A DNA stretch of 64,000 nucleotides from Marinomonas rhizomae (GCF_003315485.1 NZ_QNSE01000015.1:28076-92075), one strand, 5' to 3'. Positions 17,008 to 26,679 are shown, counted from the first letter of the stretch. Notes: generated by a model not told the origin, from the sequence alone. A program made the numbers and translations.

Positions 17008-17812
17008 ATCTCCGACGGGGCTTTCCTATGTGAAATTAGGACAAGGCCCTTCTCTTGTCCTAATTCATGGAGTAGGGCTTAGGCTAGAAGCTTGGGTTAA
17101 TCAATTTGAAGCTTTGTCTAAAAACTATACCGTCTATGCTGTCGATATGCCTGGTCATGGAGAGAGTCGCCTGATGAAAGAATGTACTGATATCTCTAAA
17201 TATACAGATGTAATCGCGCGCTGGATAAAAATAGAGTTAAAGTCACCTGTTGTGATTGCAGGGCACTCTATGGGGTCGATGATTGCGTTGAACTTCGCTA
17301 TTCGTTATTCAGAGCTTTGTAATGGCGTGATCGCGCTTAACTCCGTTTATCGTCGATCTGTAGAGGCAAAAAAAGCCGTTCTAGCGAGAGTTCAGCAAAT
17401 CAAGAGCGATATTACTGCTCAGAATGTAACTGGTCCAGTTGCTCGTTGGTTTGACTACCCGGCTCAAGGTAACGATGTGGTTTATGCGGATTTGTGCTGC
17501 CAGTGGTTGAGTCAAGCACCATTAGATGGTTATCGACAGGCCTATGAAGTGTTTTGTCTGAATGATGGCCCAGAAGAAAATAATTTAAAGCAGCTTAATG
17601 TGCCTGCGATGTTTATTACTAGTCGTGATGATCCAAATTCACTTCCTTCGATGTCGGAGGAGATGGCTAATATTTGTCCTCAGGGTCAGTCGTATATCGT
17701 TGAAAACGCACGGCACATGGCACCTTTGACTCACTCAAATGAAATAAACCCCAAGATGATTGATTTTGCGTCTCGCTGTTTTAGTCAATCAAAGGAGATG
17801 TCTTATGAGTAA
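16979..17812 (+). CDS. Alpha/beta hydrolase, enol-lactonase/RutD-like
   Basis: 277 residues. The oxyanion loop is LIHGVGL (about 29-33), the nucleophile is Ser97 in GHSMGS, the acid is Asp217 or Asp218 (TSRDDPNS) and the base is His246 (ARHMAPL). The family covers 3-oxoadipate enol-lactonases, RutD and C-C or amide hydrolases. Its place between DUF1185 and flavin reductase genes suggests it opens or cleaves the product of the monooxygenase. It overlaps the next gene by 8 nt. Confidence 0.88.
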   Translation: MILKTLQRFKSPTGLSYVKLGQGPSLVLIHGVGLRLEAWVNQFEALSKNYTVYAVDMPGHGESRLMKECTDISKYTDVIARWIKIELKSPVVIAGHSMGSMIALNFAIRYSELCNGVIALNSVYRRSVEAKKAVLARVQQIKSDITAQNVTGPVARWFDYPAQGNDVVYADLCCQWLSQAPLDGYRQAYEVFCLNDGPEENNLKQLNVPAMFITSRDDPNSLPSMSEEMANICPQGQSYIVENARHMAPLTHSNEINPKMIDFASRCFSQSKEMSYE

Positions 17813-18713
17813 TTTTGACGTACGTGAACTACGAAATGCTTTTGGTTCTTTTATGACTGGAGTAACCATTGTTACGGCAGTCAGTAAAACTGGGGAAAAG
17901 GTTGGTTTTACGGCCAATTCATTTACTTCTGTATCTATGGATCCGCCTTTGTTATTGGTTTGCCCTGCGGTGCGTTTGTCGAGTTATGACATATTTGAGT
18001 CGTGTGATCACTTCGCTGTTAGTGTGTTAGCGGAAGATCAGCAACATGCTTCTAATACTTTTGCAGGCTCTAAAGATGATAGGTTTGCTGAAGTTGAGTG
18101 GCACGTAGATGAATTCGGAACGCCTCTTATTGATGGGGCAGTAGCGCATTTTTCTTGCTCTTCTTTTCAAAAAGTTGAAGCGGGAGATCATTTATTGTTA
18201 ATGGGCAAGGTAGAGCAGTTCTCAAGCAATGAAAAGTTTGGGCTCGGTTATGCAAAGGGCGGTTATTTTAGCTTAGGCATGGAGCATAAAGCGGAAGAAA
18301 TAGCACACGATCAATGTGCACAAGTCGGGGCTTTACTTGAATGCAATGGCAAGTTGCTACTTAGGAAATCTGACGAAGGGTTTAGTTTGCCGCAAGGTAA
18401 AATGCAGCCGGACATGTCTTCTCTTCAAACCTTAAAGAGCATGCTTACTTCTTTAGACCTAACTGCAGAAGTAGGCCAGGTTTTTTCTGTGTATGAAAAG
18501 TCCACTTCTGGTAATTTTGTAGCCTTTTATCGTGCAGAAAGCACGATAGAAAAAGATATCGAAGGGTATGAATACGTTGCAATAGAGGCGTTGTCTGATG
18601 TGGTTTTTGCTTCTTCAGATATAACGTCTATGGTCAATCGATTTGTTCATGAAAAAAGTAATGGTGTATTCCGTTTATATGTCGGTAATGAATTAGAAGG
18701 AGATGTACGATGA
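17805..18713 (+). CDS. Flavin reductase fused to a degenerate Nudix-like domain
   Basis: 302 residues from the ATG at 17805, which follows AAAGGAGATG. Residues about 5-158 are a flavin reductase-like FMN-binding domain (RELRNAFGSFMTGVTIVTA, GFTANSFTSVSMDPPLLLVC), of the kind that feeds reduced FMN to two-component monooxygenases. Residues about 168-290 look like a Nudix fold (GALLECNGKLLLRKS..GFSLPQGKM). The Nudix box has lost its acidic residues: the expected E, RE and EE positions read M, SM and SL. It overlaps the LLM gene by 4 nt, so the two are probably partners. Confidence 0.85.
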   Translation: MSNFDVRELRNAFGSFMTGVTIVTAVSKTGEKVGFTANSFTSVSMDPPLLLVCPAVRLSSYDIFESCDHFAVSVLAEDQQHASNTFAGSKDDRFAEVEWHVDEFGTPLIDGAVAHFSCSSFQKVEAGDHLLLMGKVEQFSSNEKFGLGYAKGGYFSLGMEHKAEEIAHDQCAQVGALLECNGKLLLRKSDEGFSLPQGKMQPDMSSLQTLKSMLTSLDLTAEVGQVFSVYEKSTSGNFVAFYRAESTIEKDIEGYEYVAIEALSDVVFASSDITSMVNRFVHEKSNGVFRLYVGNELEGDVR

Positions 18714-19744
18714 AGTTTTCACTTTTTGCTCATATGGAGCGTGTTGACGAACATCAACATCAGAAAGATCTTTATGATGAATTTATGTCACTTTGTAAAA
18801 TGGCTGACGAAGGCGGGATGACAACGGTTTGGACGGGAGAGCATCATGGAATGGACTTTACCATAGCGCCTAATCCCTTTTTGAACTTGATTGATATTTC
18901 TCACCAAACCCAGAATATTCGCTTGGGTACAGGTACTGTCGTAGCGCCATATTGGCACCCAATTAAACTGGCGGGTGAAGCGGCAATGACCGATATCATT
19001 ACGAAAGGTCGCCTTGAATTAGGTATTGCTCGCGGCGCTTACTCTTTCGAATATGAACGTATGGTTCCCGGTGGTATGGATGCTTGGAGTGCTGGCGAAT
19101 GTTTACGAGAAATAGTGCCGGCTATTAAGGGCTTATGGAAAGGGAATCACACACAAGAAAGCAAACATTTTAACTTTCCTAAAACCACATCGTCACCAAA
19201 ACCACTTACAGAAGATGGTCCTCCAATTTGGATCGCTGCGCGTGATATCAATAGCCATGAGTTTGCCATTAGTCATGATTGCAATGTGCAAGTGACTCCC
19301 TTATGGCAAGGTTTAGAAGAGGTTGAAGGATTAATCGAGAAATACAACGAAGCTTGCGCCAAATTTGATCGTCGCACCAAAATCATGATTTTGCAGCATG
19401 CTTATGTCGCAAAAGATGAGGTTGAAGCAGACAAGGCAGCGGCTAAACTGCATGAATTTTATTGCTACTTTGGCGCTTGGTTTAAGAATGAACGCCCAAT
19501 CAATCAAGGTTTAATACAGCCTCTTACTCAAGAAGAAATTGATAACCACCCGTTTTACAAAAAAGAAACGATTAAAAACGATCTTATGATAGGCACATCA
19601 GAACAGATTATTGAGCGTTTAAAGCACTATGAGTCGCTTGGTTATGATGAGTTTGCATACTGGTCTGATTCCGGTATGAGTCGTGAGGAAAAAGAAACCT
19701 CACTGCGCCGCTTTATTGATGAAGTAATGCCCGCTTTTAATTAA
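18710..19744 (+). CDS. LLM-class flavin-dependent monooxygenase
   Basis: 344 residues of the bacterial luciferase-like TIM-barrel family. Hallmarks are TTVWTGEHHGMDF, IRLGTGTVVAPYWHPIKLAGEAAMTDIITKGRLELGIARG and PIWIAARD. These enzymes use FMNH2 from a separate reductase, here the preceding gene. Substrates range from alkanes and sulfonates to pyrimidines (RutA). The substrate here is not known; the adjacent amine-type importer hints at a nitrogen compound. Confidence 0.92.
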   Translation: MKFSLFAHMERVDEHQHQKDLYDEFMSLCKMADEGGMTTVWTGEHHGMDFTIAPNPFLNLIDISHQTQNIRLGTGTVVAPYWHPIKLAGEAAMTDIITKGRLELGIARGAYSFEYERMVPGGMDAWSAGECLREIVPAIKGLWKGNHTQESKHFNFPKTTSSPKPLTEDGPPIWIAARDINSHEFAISHDCNVQVTPLWQGLEEVEGLIEKYNEACAKFDRRTKIMILQHAYVAKDEVEADKAAAKLHEFYCYFGAWFKNERPINQGLIQPLTQEEIDNHPFYKKETIKNDLMIGTSEQIIERLKHYESLGYDEFAYWSDSGMSREEKETSLRRFIDEVMPAFN

Positions 19745-19755
19745 GGAACAGTTCC

Positions 19756-21246
19756 ATGTCTAATAATACATTACCGCATTATAAGTTGCTTATTGACGGT
19801 GTCTGGACTGATGGTGCCAGTGCTCGTTCAATGACAACGATAAACCCTGCAACAGGTGAAGCGTGGGCCAGTTTTGCTATGGCTGAGGCCGAAGACGTTG
19901 ATCGTGCCGTTAAAGCGGCACGTCACGCGCTTTCTAAGAAAGAATGGGGAGGGTTAACGCCAACACAACGCGGCGTTTTAATGCATAAATTGGCCGATCT
20001 GTTAGAGCAAAATTCGGAAGCATTAGGTGAAATAGAAACCACGGACAGTGGTAAATTGGCTGCAGAAACCAAAAGCCAAGCCAAATACGTCGCTAGCTAT
20101 TACCGTTACTACGCAGGTTTAGCTGATAAAATAGAAGGGCATACTTTACCGATCGATAAGCCGGACATGCATGTCTTTACCAAGCCTGAACCAATTGGTG
20201 TTGTAGCCGCCGTTGTGCCTTGGAATGCCCAAATGTTTTTAACCGCGACCAAGCTTGCCCCCGCTTTAGCGGCAGGTTGCAGTGTGATTATCAAGGCTTC
20301 CGAAATTGCTCCAATTGCTATTTTAGAATTTGCGAAGTTGATTGAAAAAGCTGGTTTTCCAAGTGGTGTTGTGTCAGTCATTACCGGTGATGCTGAGGGG
20401 TGTGCGATTCCGTTGACATCTCATCCTGATATTGATCGTCTTGCTTTTACTGGTGGTCCAGAAACAGCAAAACATGTGATCAGAAACACAGCAAATAACT
20501 TTGCCGTGACGTCATTAGAGTTAGGTGGCAAGTCGCCAATTCTAGTGTTTGATGATGCTAATATTGAAAGTGCTGCTAATGGCATTATTGCTGGTAATTT
20601 TGGCGCGTCTGGCCAGTCTTGTGTTGCTGGTTCTAGAGTCTATATTCAGCGAGAAATTTACTCAGAAGTCATCGCTCGCTTGTTGGAAAAAACAGCGGCT
20701 ATTGTGGTGGGAAATCCATTAGATGCTTCGAGTCACATTGGTCCTTTGTGCACATTGGCACAAGTTGAAGGTATTGAGCGAGCTTTAGAAAAAGCCAAAA
20801 AGCAAGGCGGTAAGATTTTAGCTGGTGGAGTGCGCCTGAACGATCTTGGGTCTGATTATTACTTTGCTCCAACGATTGTGGAGTGCCCAGTGCACGATGT
20901 TGAAACATTGCACGTCGAACTTTTTGGCCCTGTATTATCGATAGCCTGCTTTGATACAGAAGGCGAAGCTATTGCATTAGCTAATGATTCTGAGTTTGGA
21001 CTTGGGTCCGGTGTCTTTACTGAAAATTTAGCGCGTGCAATGCGTGTCTCACAGCAAATTCAGTCTGGTATCTGTTGGGTTAATACGTATCGAGCAGTAT
21101 CTCCAATGGCTCCTTTTGGTGGTGTTAACCAATCAGGTTATGGTCGTGAAGCGGGTATTCAAGCCATTCAAGATTACATCAGGGTACGAACTACTTGGAT
21201 TAGTACATCAAGCGAACCTATGGGAAATCCCTTTGTAATGCGATAA
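19756..21246 (+). CDS. NAD(P)-dependent aldehyde dehydrogenase
   Basis: 496 residues, full length. VVPWNAQMFLTATKLAPALAAGC is the cofactor-binding segment, the general base is Glu in LELGGKSP, and the nucleophile is Cys in GQSCVAGSR. It belongs to the betaine/gamma-aminobutyraldehyde-like group. It starts 11 nt after the LLM gene and likely oxidises the aldehyde formed after ring or chain cleavage. Confidence 0.92.
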   Translation: MSNNTLPHYKLLIDGVWTDGASARSMTTINPATGEAWASFAMAEAEDVDRAVKAARHALSKKEWGGLTPTQRGVLMHKLADLLEQNSEALGEIETTDSGKLAAETKSQAKYVASYYRYYAGLADKIEGHTLPIDKPDMHVFTKPEPIGVVAAVVPWNAQMFLTATKLAPALAAGCSVIIKASEIAPIAILEFAKLIEKAGFPSGVVSVITGDAEGCAIPLTSHPDIDRLAFTGGPETAKHVIRNTANNFAVTSLELGGKSPILVFDDANIESAANGIIAGNFGASGQSCVAGSRVYIQREIYSEVIARLLEKTAAIVVGNPLDASSHIGPLCTLAQVEGIERALEKAKKQGGKILAGGVRLNDLGSDYYFAPTIVECPVHDVETLHVELFGPVLSIACFDTEGEAIALANDSEFGLGSGVFTENLARAMRVSQQIQSGICWVNTYRAVSPMAPFGGVNQSGYGREAGIQAIQDYIRVRTTWISTSSEPMGNPFVMR

Positions 21247-21429
21247 ATAATACAGGTTACCTGTGCCTTTTAATTATCTTTCATTTGCATTTTTTAGTAT
21301 GTGAGTGGGAACGTTAATTTGCTTCCCTCAGCAGGAAGTGAGTGTTTTTTTAACCAAAATTTAAAGTAATTGGTTAGGGAAGATTTTTAAAGAAAAGCGC
21401 TGTAACAGCCTAAACCAATAAAAATAAAC

Positions 21430-21446
21430 TCAAATAATATATTTGA
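21430..21446. promoter_or_regulatory. Inverted repeat upstream of the BCCT gene
   Basis: TCAAATA-ATA-TATTTGA, 7-bp arms with a 3-nt spacer, 22 nt before the BCCT start. It differs from the GntR palindromes, so the carrier may have its own control. AT-rich and possibly chance. Confidence 0.35.
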
Positions 21447-21468
21447 AGGCTTATGCTTAGGAGTTGTA

Positions 21469-23109
21469 ATGAAACCAAGCAGTACAGAACACGAAACGAG
21501 TCATCATAAAATGTATAACATCATGTCCTACGGCTCCATTTTCATGGTCGGGGCATTCGTACTTTTTTCAATTTTAAATGTAGAGTTATCTAATAATATA
21601 GCGAATGGAATCAATCTTTGGATCCAAACTAATATGAGTTGGTATTACATTGCGGTTGTCTGCTTTGTGCTATTTTTCTCAATTTGGGTCGCTTTTAGCC
21701 GCTATGGAAATATTCGCCTTGGCAAAGATGACGAGAAACCTGAGTTTGGTTTTACCACCTGGTTCTCAATGTTATTCAGTTGTGCCATTGGTACTGGGTT
21801 ATTGTTCTGGAGTATTGCTGAGCCTATTACCTATTTACAGGGTAATCCGTTTTTGGATATGGAACAGATACAGCCTGATACGCTAGAAGCAGCACGAGTT
21901 GCATTGCGTATAACCATGTTTCATTGGGGGCTTCACGGTTGGGCTGTTTATATTTTAGTGGGACTTTGTTTGGCGTATTTTTGCTATCGAAGAGGACTGC
22001 CACTTACTGTTCGATCTGGATTATATCCGTTATTGGGCGATAGAATTTATGGACCTATTGGGCATGCTGTCGACTTTCTAGCCATATTCAGCACGCTTTT
22101 TGGAACGGCTACGACGTTAGGTCTTGGTGTGTCACAAATGAACGCCGGACTAAACTACCTTTTTGGTATCGAAATTTCTTCTACATCTCAGGTGATATTA
22201 ATTGTCATAGTATCGATTATAGCGACTATTTCCGCTATTTCAGGGGTCGGTAGAGGCATTCGAATATTGAGTATTTGGAATATTCGATTAAGCGTTCTTG
22301 TCATTGCGTTTTTCGTTCTCGCTGGGCCAACCGTATTTTTGTTAAAAATGACGGTTTCAGGTCTAGGTGACTACTTTTCCAACTTTATTCCTATGGGGTT
22401 TTGGGTTGATACCGATCCTAATCGCCAATGGCAGAGCTGGTGGACAATGTTCTATTGGGGCTGGTGGTTGTCTTGGGGCCCATTAGTAGGGATGTTTATT
22501 GCGCGTATTTCACGTGGCCGCACTATCCGTCAGTTCCTATTAACGGCTTTAGTTATTCCGCCATTAGGTGGTTTTATTTGGATTATTGTATTTGGTGGAA
22601 CGGCTCTTCATATTCAAGTGCTTGGTGATGGTTCTTTAGCCAGCGTTGTGAATGACAATATGACGTTAGCTCTGTACAGCACTATTGAAGCGATCAATGT
22701 GCCATCTTTAACGAATTTGGTGGCAGGTCTTACGACCTTCTTGATTGTTACTTGGTTTGTTACGTCTGCAGATTCTGGAACCTTGGTGATTTGTACGATT
22801 ATTTCATTGGGTGATAAAAATCCACCAAGGTTATTGCGTGTGGTCTGGGGGCTTGGATTAGGTGCTGTGTCTGCTATTTTGCTAATAGCGGGAGGGCTTG
22901 ACTCATTAAAGACTGCATCAATTATCGCGGCATTACCTTTTTCTGTCGTTTTGTTATTTATGTGTTGGGCGCTGGTAAAAGGTTTGCGCGATGAAGCAAA
23001 TGGCATTTGTTATAACCAACAAGATCTTGCTGGTGGTGAACCTAAAAACAGTGGACATCAATACAAACCAAACTCTGTTTCTTCAAACGAAGCAACCGCT
23101 TTGAATTAA
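21469..23109 (+). CDS. BCCT-family transporter
   Basis: 546 residues and about twelve membrane helices. The BCCT signature region is clear: WWTMFYWGWWLSWGPLVGMF then IARISRGRTIRQF, with the aromatic box that binds quaternary ammonium groups. Family members import betaine, choline, carnitine or dimethylsulfoniopropionate. AGGAG precedes the ATG. It lies 222 nt beyond the dehydrogenase and 35 nt before another dehydrogenase gene, so it may serve the same catabolic pathway. Confidence 0.95.
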   Translation: MKPSSTEHETSHHKMYNIMSYGSIFMVGAFVLFSILNVELSNNIANGINLWIQTNMSWYYIAVVCFVLFFSIWVAFSRYGNIRLGKDDEKPEFGFTTWFSMLFSCAIGTGLLFWSIAEPITYLQGNPFLDMEQIQPDTLEAARVALRITMFHWGLHGWAVYILVGLCLAYFCYRRGLPLTVRSGLYPLLGDRIYGPIGHAVDFLAIFSTLFGTATTLGLGVSQMNAGLNYLFGIEISSTSQVILIVIVSIIATISAISGVGRGIRILSIWNIRLSVLVIAFFVLAGPTVFLLKMTVSGLGDYFSNFIPMGFWVDTDPNRQWQSWWTMFYWGWWLSWGPLVGMFIARISRGRTIRQFLLTALVIPPLGGFIWIIVFGGTALHIQVLGDGSLASVVNDNMTLALYSTIEAINVPSLTNLVAGLTTFLIVTWFVTSADSGTLVICTIISLGDKNPPRLLRVVWGLGLGAVSAILLIAGGLDSLKTASIIAALPFSVVLLFMCWALVKGLRDEANGICYNQQDLAGGEPKNSGHQYKPNSVSSNEATALN

Positions 23110-23144
23110 GTAATAGGTTGGGAAAGTTTCTAAGTGGAGCAAAT

Positions 23145-24608
23145 ATGTTAGAGCAAAAATTAAATGACCCTTCGTTACTTAAACAGGCAGGGTTTATAAA
23201 TGGTCAGTGGGTGAATGCTAAGGATGGGAAAACTTTTGAGGTGTTTAACCCGGCAGTCGGAGAGGTTATTGCGAATGTTGCTGATTTAGGGACTAAAGAA
23301 ACATTGCAAGCTATTGAAGCGGCGCAAGTGGCTTTTGACGATTGGAAAGTGGTGCCAGCAAAGCAGCGTTCTTCTCTTTTGCGTCGTTGGTTTGAACTGG
23401 TTCTGGACCATCAGGAAGATCTCGCTGTAATCATGACATTCGAGCAAGGGAAAGTGATTGCAGAGTCCCGAGGTGAGATCGCTTATGGTGCTTCTTATAT
23501 TGAGTGGTTTGCCGAAGAAGCAAAACGTATTTATGGTGATGTTCTTCCTAGTACTTCGGCGGATAGACGTTCGTTGGTGATAAAGCAGCCAGTGGGTGTT
23601 GTGGGGGCGATTACACCTTGGAATTTCCCCAATGCCATGATCACTCGTAAAGTTGCTCCAGCGCTTGCTGCTGGTTGTACTATTGTATTGAAACCTGCGG
23701 CTGAAACGCCTTTGTCGGCATTAGCTTTAGCCGAATTAGGGCGTCGAGCAGGCATCCCAGCTGGGGTTTTTAATGTGGTTGTTGGAACGGATGCGAAAGC
23801 TATTGGTGCGGAACTGACCTCCAGTTCAATAGTGAAAAAAATCACCTTCACCGGCTCTACCGCGGTAGGTAAATTGTTAATGGAGCAATCTGCCAAAACA
23901 GTCAAAAAAACGTCGATGGAGCTTGGTGGTAATGCACCAGTCTTAATATTTGAAGACGCAGACTTGGACAAAGCGGTCGAAGGTGCCTTGGTTGCAAAGT
24001 TCCGTAATGCTGGTCAAACTTGCATTTGTGCTAATCGTATATTGGTACAGGACTCTATTTATGAAGAGTTTATAAGTCGTTTTACTGCCCGTGTGTCAGA
24101 GTTCGTATTAGGTGATGGCGTATCTTCTACAAGTACAATGGGGCCTTTAATTTCTAGGAAGGCGGTGGCTGGAGTCACCTCTTTAGTGGATGATGCCGTG
24201 AGTCAGGGAGCGAAAATTTGTATTGGCGGAAGTGCATCGAATAATGGCGATCATTTTTTTCAGCCAACTGTGCTTAGGGACCTGAATACGTCCATGCGAT
24301 TGGCTAAGGAAGAGGTGTTTGGTCCTGTCGCCCCGGTGTTTATGTTCAGTTCAGAAAAAGAAGCGGTCGATATGGCCAATGATACTGAGTTTGGGCTTGC
24401 TGCTTATATGTACACAAAAGACCACTCACGTATTTGGCGAGTAGGGGAAGCGCTAGAGTACGGAATGGTGGGCATTAATGAAACCGCTATCAGCTCTGAG
24501 ATGATCCCATTCGGTGGAGTAAAGGAATCGGGGCAAGGGCGCGAAGGCTCGAAATATGGCCTAGAAGATTATTTAGAGGTTAAATATTTTTGTCTAGGTG
24601 ACATCTAG
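23145..24608 (+). CDS. NAD(P)-dependent succinate-semialdehyde dehydrogenase-type enzyme
   Basis: 487 residues from the ATG at 23145, preceded by GTGGAGC; a TTG at 23118 is less likely. GVVGAITPWNFPNAMITRKVAPALAAGC, catalytic Glu in MELGGNAPV and Cys in GQTCICANRI are the GabD pattern. It probably finishes degradation of an imported amine or betaine as a semialdehyde. It forms an operon with the BCCT gene and ends at a strong terminator. Confidence 0.9.
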   Translation: MLEQKLNDPSLLKQAGFINGQWVNAKDGKTFEVFNPAVGEVIANVADLGTKETLQAIEAAQVAFDDWKVVPAKQRSSLLRRWFELVLDHQEDLAVIMTFEQGKVIAESRGEIAYGASYIEWFAEEAKRIYGDVLPSTSADRRSLVIKQPVGVVGAITPWNFPNAMITRKVAPALAAGCTIVLKPAAETPLSALALAELGRRAGIPAGVFNVVVGTDAKAIGAELTSSSIVKKITFTGSTAVGKLLMEQSAKTVKKTSMELGGNAPVLIFEDADLDKAVEGALVAKFRNAGQTCICANRILVQDSIYEEFISRFTARVSEFVLGDGVSSTSTMGPLISRKAVAGVTSLVDDAVSQGAKICIGGSASNNGDHFFQPTVLRDLNTSMRLAKEEVFGPVAPVFMFSSEKEAVDMANDTEFGLAAYMYTKDHSRIWRVGEALEYGMVGINETAISSEMIPFGGVKESGQGREGSKYGLEDYLEVKYFCLGDI

Positions 24609-24616
24609 TTAGTACT

Positions 24617-24655
24617 ATCGGCATCTCTGGAGGGTTGTCAGGGATGCCGATTTTT
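24617..24655 (+). terminator. Strong rho-independent terminator
   Basis: A 13-bp stem (ATCGGCATCTCTG pairing with CAGGGATGCCGAT, one T-G pair) around a 9-nt loop, followed by TTTT, 9 nt after the dehydrogenase stop. It ends the BCCT-dehydrogenase unit. Confidence 0.92.
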
Positions 24656-24945
24656 AGCTGGCTCATTACATCGGAGTTGACAGCAAATTTAGTGACAAAA
24701 ATGAATCATAATGCGGTCAAATTTAATCCATGCACTCGCCGTGTAACCCTGTCTTTGTTAGATCAAAATGATTTTACCTATTCTCGTGCGCCACTCTTTC
24801 CCCCAAAAATAACCATCTAATATCCAGTAAATATGCAAACTTAACATTTAGGGTTTTATCCTAGCGTCATGTCCTTATTGTTATAAGTAACATGCTAAGA
24901 GGAGGTTTGGTATTCATGCCATCCTTGGATTAAAAGGAGCACATT
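24656..24945. other. Intergenic stretch, nothing recognised
   Basis: About 290 bp after the terminator hold no gene I can support. A 61-codon frame at 24635-24820 begins inside the terminator hairpin and is not credible. Confidence 0.5.
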
Positions 24946-25581
24946 ATGAGTAAGACATTAATTATTGGAGCAAGCGGTCAAATTGGTCAGTTGGTAACAA
25001 AAACACTTGTTGAGACAGAAGAGTCTGCTCGTGCTTTGGTGAGAGATAAAAATAAGCTAGACTGTTCTGATAACAGTGAATTGGAGGTTATTGAGGCGAA
25101 CTTAGAAGGGGATTTTAGCCAGGCTTTTGATGGTGTTGATAATGTTATTTTTGTGGCTGGTTCAGGTGGTTCAACAGGTGCAGATAAAACCTTGTTAATT
25201 GATTTATGGGCGGCAAAAAAAGCTGTGGATTACGCAAAGGCTGCCAATATTAAGAAATTTATTATGGTAAGCAGCATTGGTGCAGATGATCCTGAAGCGA
25301 TAGAGTCTGACATCAAACCCTATTTAGTTGCTAAGCACATGGCCGATCAATATTTAATAGCATCTGGCGTGCCTTTTACCATTGTTCGCCCTGGTCCCTT
25401 AACGAATGATCAAGGCCAAGGGAAAATAACCATTAAACGACCAAGTAGCCGAGAAGAAATGGCGATTCCCCGAGCGGATGTTGCCAAATCGATTCTATTT
25501 ATCCTGAGTAAGGATGATTTGAACGGTAAGGTATTCGAGTTATTTGGTGGTACATACGATGTAGATAACGTTCTCGTCTAA
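24946..25581 (+). CDS. NAD(P)-binding atypical SDR protein
   Basis: 211 residues with Rossmann motif GASGQIGQLV near the N-terminus, NVIFVAGSGG and KFIMVSSIGA, then KHMADQYLIASGVPFTIVRPGPL. This fits the short NAD(P)H-binding YhfK/YwnB-like group, which lacks the usual YxxxK order. AAAAGGAGC lies before the ATG. It stands alone; substrate unknown. Confidence 0.88.
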   Translation: MSKTLIIGASGQIGQLVTKTLVETEESARALVRDKNKLDCSDNSELEVIEANLEGDFSQAFDGVDNVIFVAGSGGSTGADKTLLIDLWAAKKAVDYAKAANIKKFIMVSSIGADDPEAIESDIKPYLVAKHMADQYLIASGVPFTIVRPGPLTNDQGQGKITIKRPSSREEMAIPRADVAKSILFILSKDDLNGKVFELFGGTYDVDNVLV

Positions 25582-25612
25582 AAAAGCGGTTAATGAATCT
25601 ATAGTGAAGCGA

Positions 25613-25644
25613 GCCTCAATGTTTTTATGCATTGAGGCGCTTTT
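25613..25644 (+). terminator. Rho-independent terminator between convergent genes
   Basis: GCCTCAATG and CATTGAGGC make a 9-bp stem around TTTTTATG, followed by GCTTTT. It serves the SDR gene. Confidence 0.8.
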
Positions 25645-25694
25645 AGTTTGTCTATTTTATTAAGTAAGTAGTAAAGTTTCTCGGTTTAGAAGCG

Positions 25695-25904
25695 CTAAAA
25701 GGGCTGAGCTTCTTTATCTTGCTTGTTTGGCGTTTTTTGTTGTTCGGCTTGAATACGTTTGTAGATTTCTTCTCGATGAACGGTTATTTTTTGCGGGGCT
25801 TTAATGCCAATGCGAACTTGAGTTCCTTGTACGCCTAAGACGGTGATTTCCGTCTCATCTCCAATATTAATAGTTTCACCAGGGTGTCGAGTAATGACTA
25901 GCAT
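25695..25904 (-). CDS. csrA: Carbon storage regulator CsrA
   Basis: 69 residues starting [24 protein letters not shown], then [21 protein letters not shown], the complete CsrA/RsmA core with the RNA-contact residues Arg6 and (in VHREEI) Arg44. It binds GGA-containing leaders and controls translation. A longer frame to 26009 lacks family resemblance; AGGATGG precedes the chosen ATG. The tail after residue 50 is Gln/Lys-rich, slightly longer than in E. coli (61 residues). Confidence 0.95.
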   Translation of the reverse strand: MLVITRHPGETINIGDETEITVLGVQGTQVRIGIKAPQKITVHREEIYKRIQAEQQKTPNKQDKEAQPF

Positions 25905-26037
25905 AATTCCCATCCTTTGGTTGTTGCCGACATTGCTAAAATACAGTTTATATTGTTTATTTGTCAACAACTTAAATTGTTTTATTTTTGGAAGGGGGTA
26001 GCATAGCAATTTTGTGAAAAATGCATATTGTGAAAGC

Positions 26038-26679
26038 CTAAAATACTATCTGGGCTTGGGTGACAACACCGATAATAGTAAGGTTATTAGGAGCTTCAAT
26101 TGGCCGATAGTTTGGATTAAGTGGCGTTAGGTAAGTGCAGCCTGCGTCTATGACTAATTGTTTGAATGTCACGTCTTGGCTGTCTGGTAGTTTAGTAATG
26201 ATCAAATCACCATTCTTTGCGGTTAAACAGGGTTCCACAAGAATGAAATAGCCTTCTGGTACGCTTAACCCAGAAGCTGACATCATGCTATTCCCCACAA
26301 CATTTAGCCAAAATGATGACGCTGAAGCGGATTCCGGGACTTCTAAATAGTCTAAATTTTGTTTTTCTAGCTCAGATAAAGTCGGCCATTGGGCTGCTTG
26401 CTGAGAGCTAATAATAGGGCGAAAATTTGCTGTTGATGCGCTCTTCTTGTTGGTATACGTAGAAGCGCTTTCTCTCACTTCACTCGTTACTCCTAGTAAA
26501 AGCCATTCCGCATCACAGTGTAATGTTTTGGCTAAGTTGAGTAGCTTGCGCGGATTTTGCGTTCTGCCGTCTTCAATCTTTTGCAGCGATTGTTGCGAAA
26601 TACCAATACGCTTGGCTAACTCCGCTTGAGTTAGGCTTAGCTCGATTCTTTTTTGTTTAACGCGTTCAGCAATGGTCAT
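26038..26679 (-). CDS. XRE/S24 phage-type repressor (LexA/CI-like)
   Basis: 213 residues. An N-terminal XRE helix-turn-helix ([38 protein letters not shown]) is joined to a C-terminal S24 peptidase domain with Ser in VVGNSMMS and Lys in DVTFKQLV. Both catalytic residues are present, so it may self-cleave on SOS induction. It is divergent from a small Cro-like gene across an operator-rich gap, the classic lysogeny-switch layout, but no phage structural genes are nearby. Confidence 0.9.
   Translation of the reverse strand: MTIAERVKQKRIELSLTQAELAKRIGISQQSLQKIEDGRTQNPRKLLNLAKTLHCDAEWLLLGVTSEVRESASTYTNKKSASTANFRPIISSQQAAQWPTLSELEKQNLDYLEVPESASASSFWLNVVGNSMMSASGLSVPEGYFILVEPCLTAKNGDLIITKLPDSQDVTFKQLVIDAGCTYLTPLNPNYRPIEAPNNLTIIGVVTQAQIVF

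Noticed and set aside
24635..24820. A 61-codon frame after the GabD-like gene
   Set aside because: Its start lies within the 13-bp terminator stem-loop.
26444..26458. GGTATAC sequence like the GntR palindrome core
   Set aside because: It is inside the S24 repressor gene and lacks the outer palindrome.
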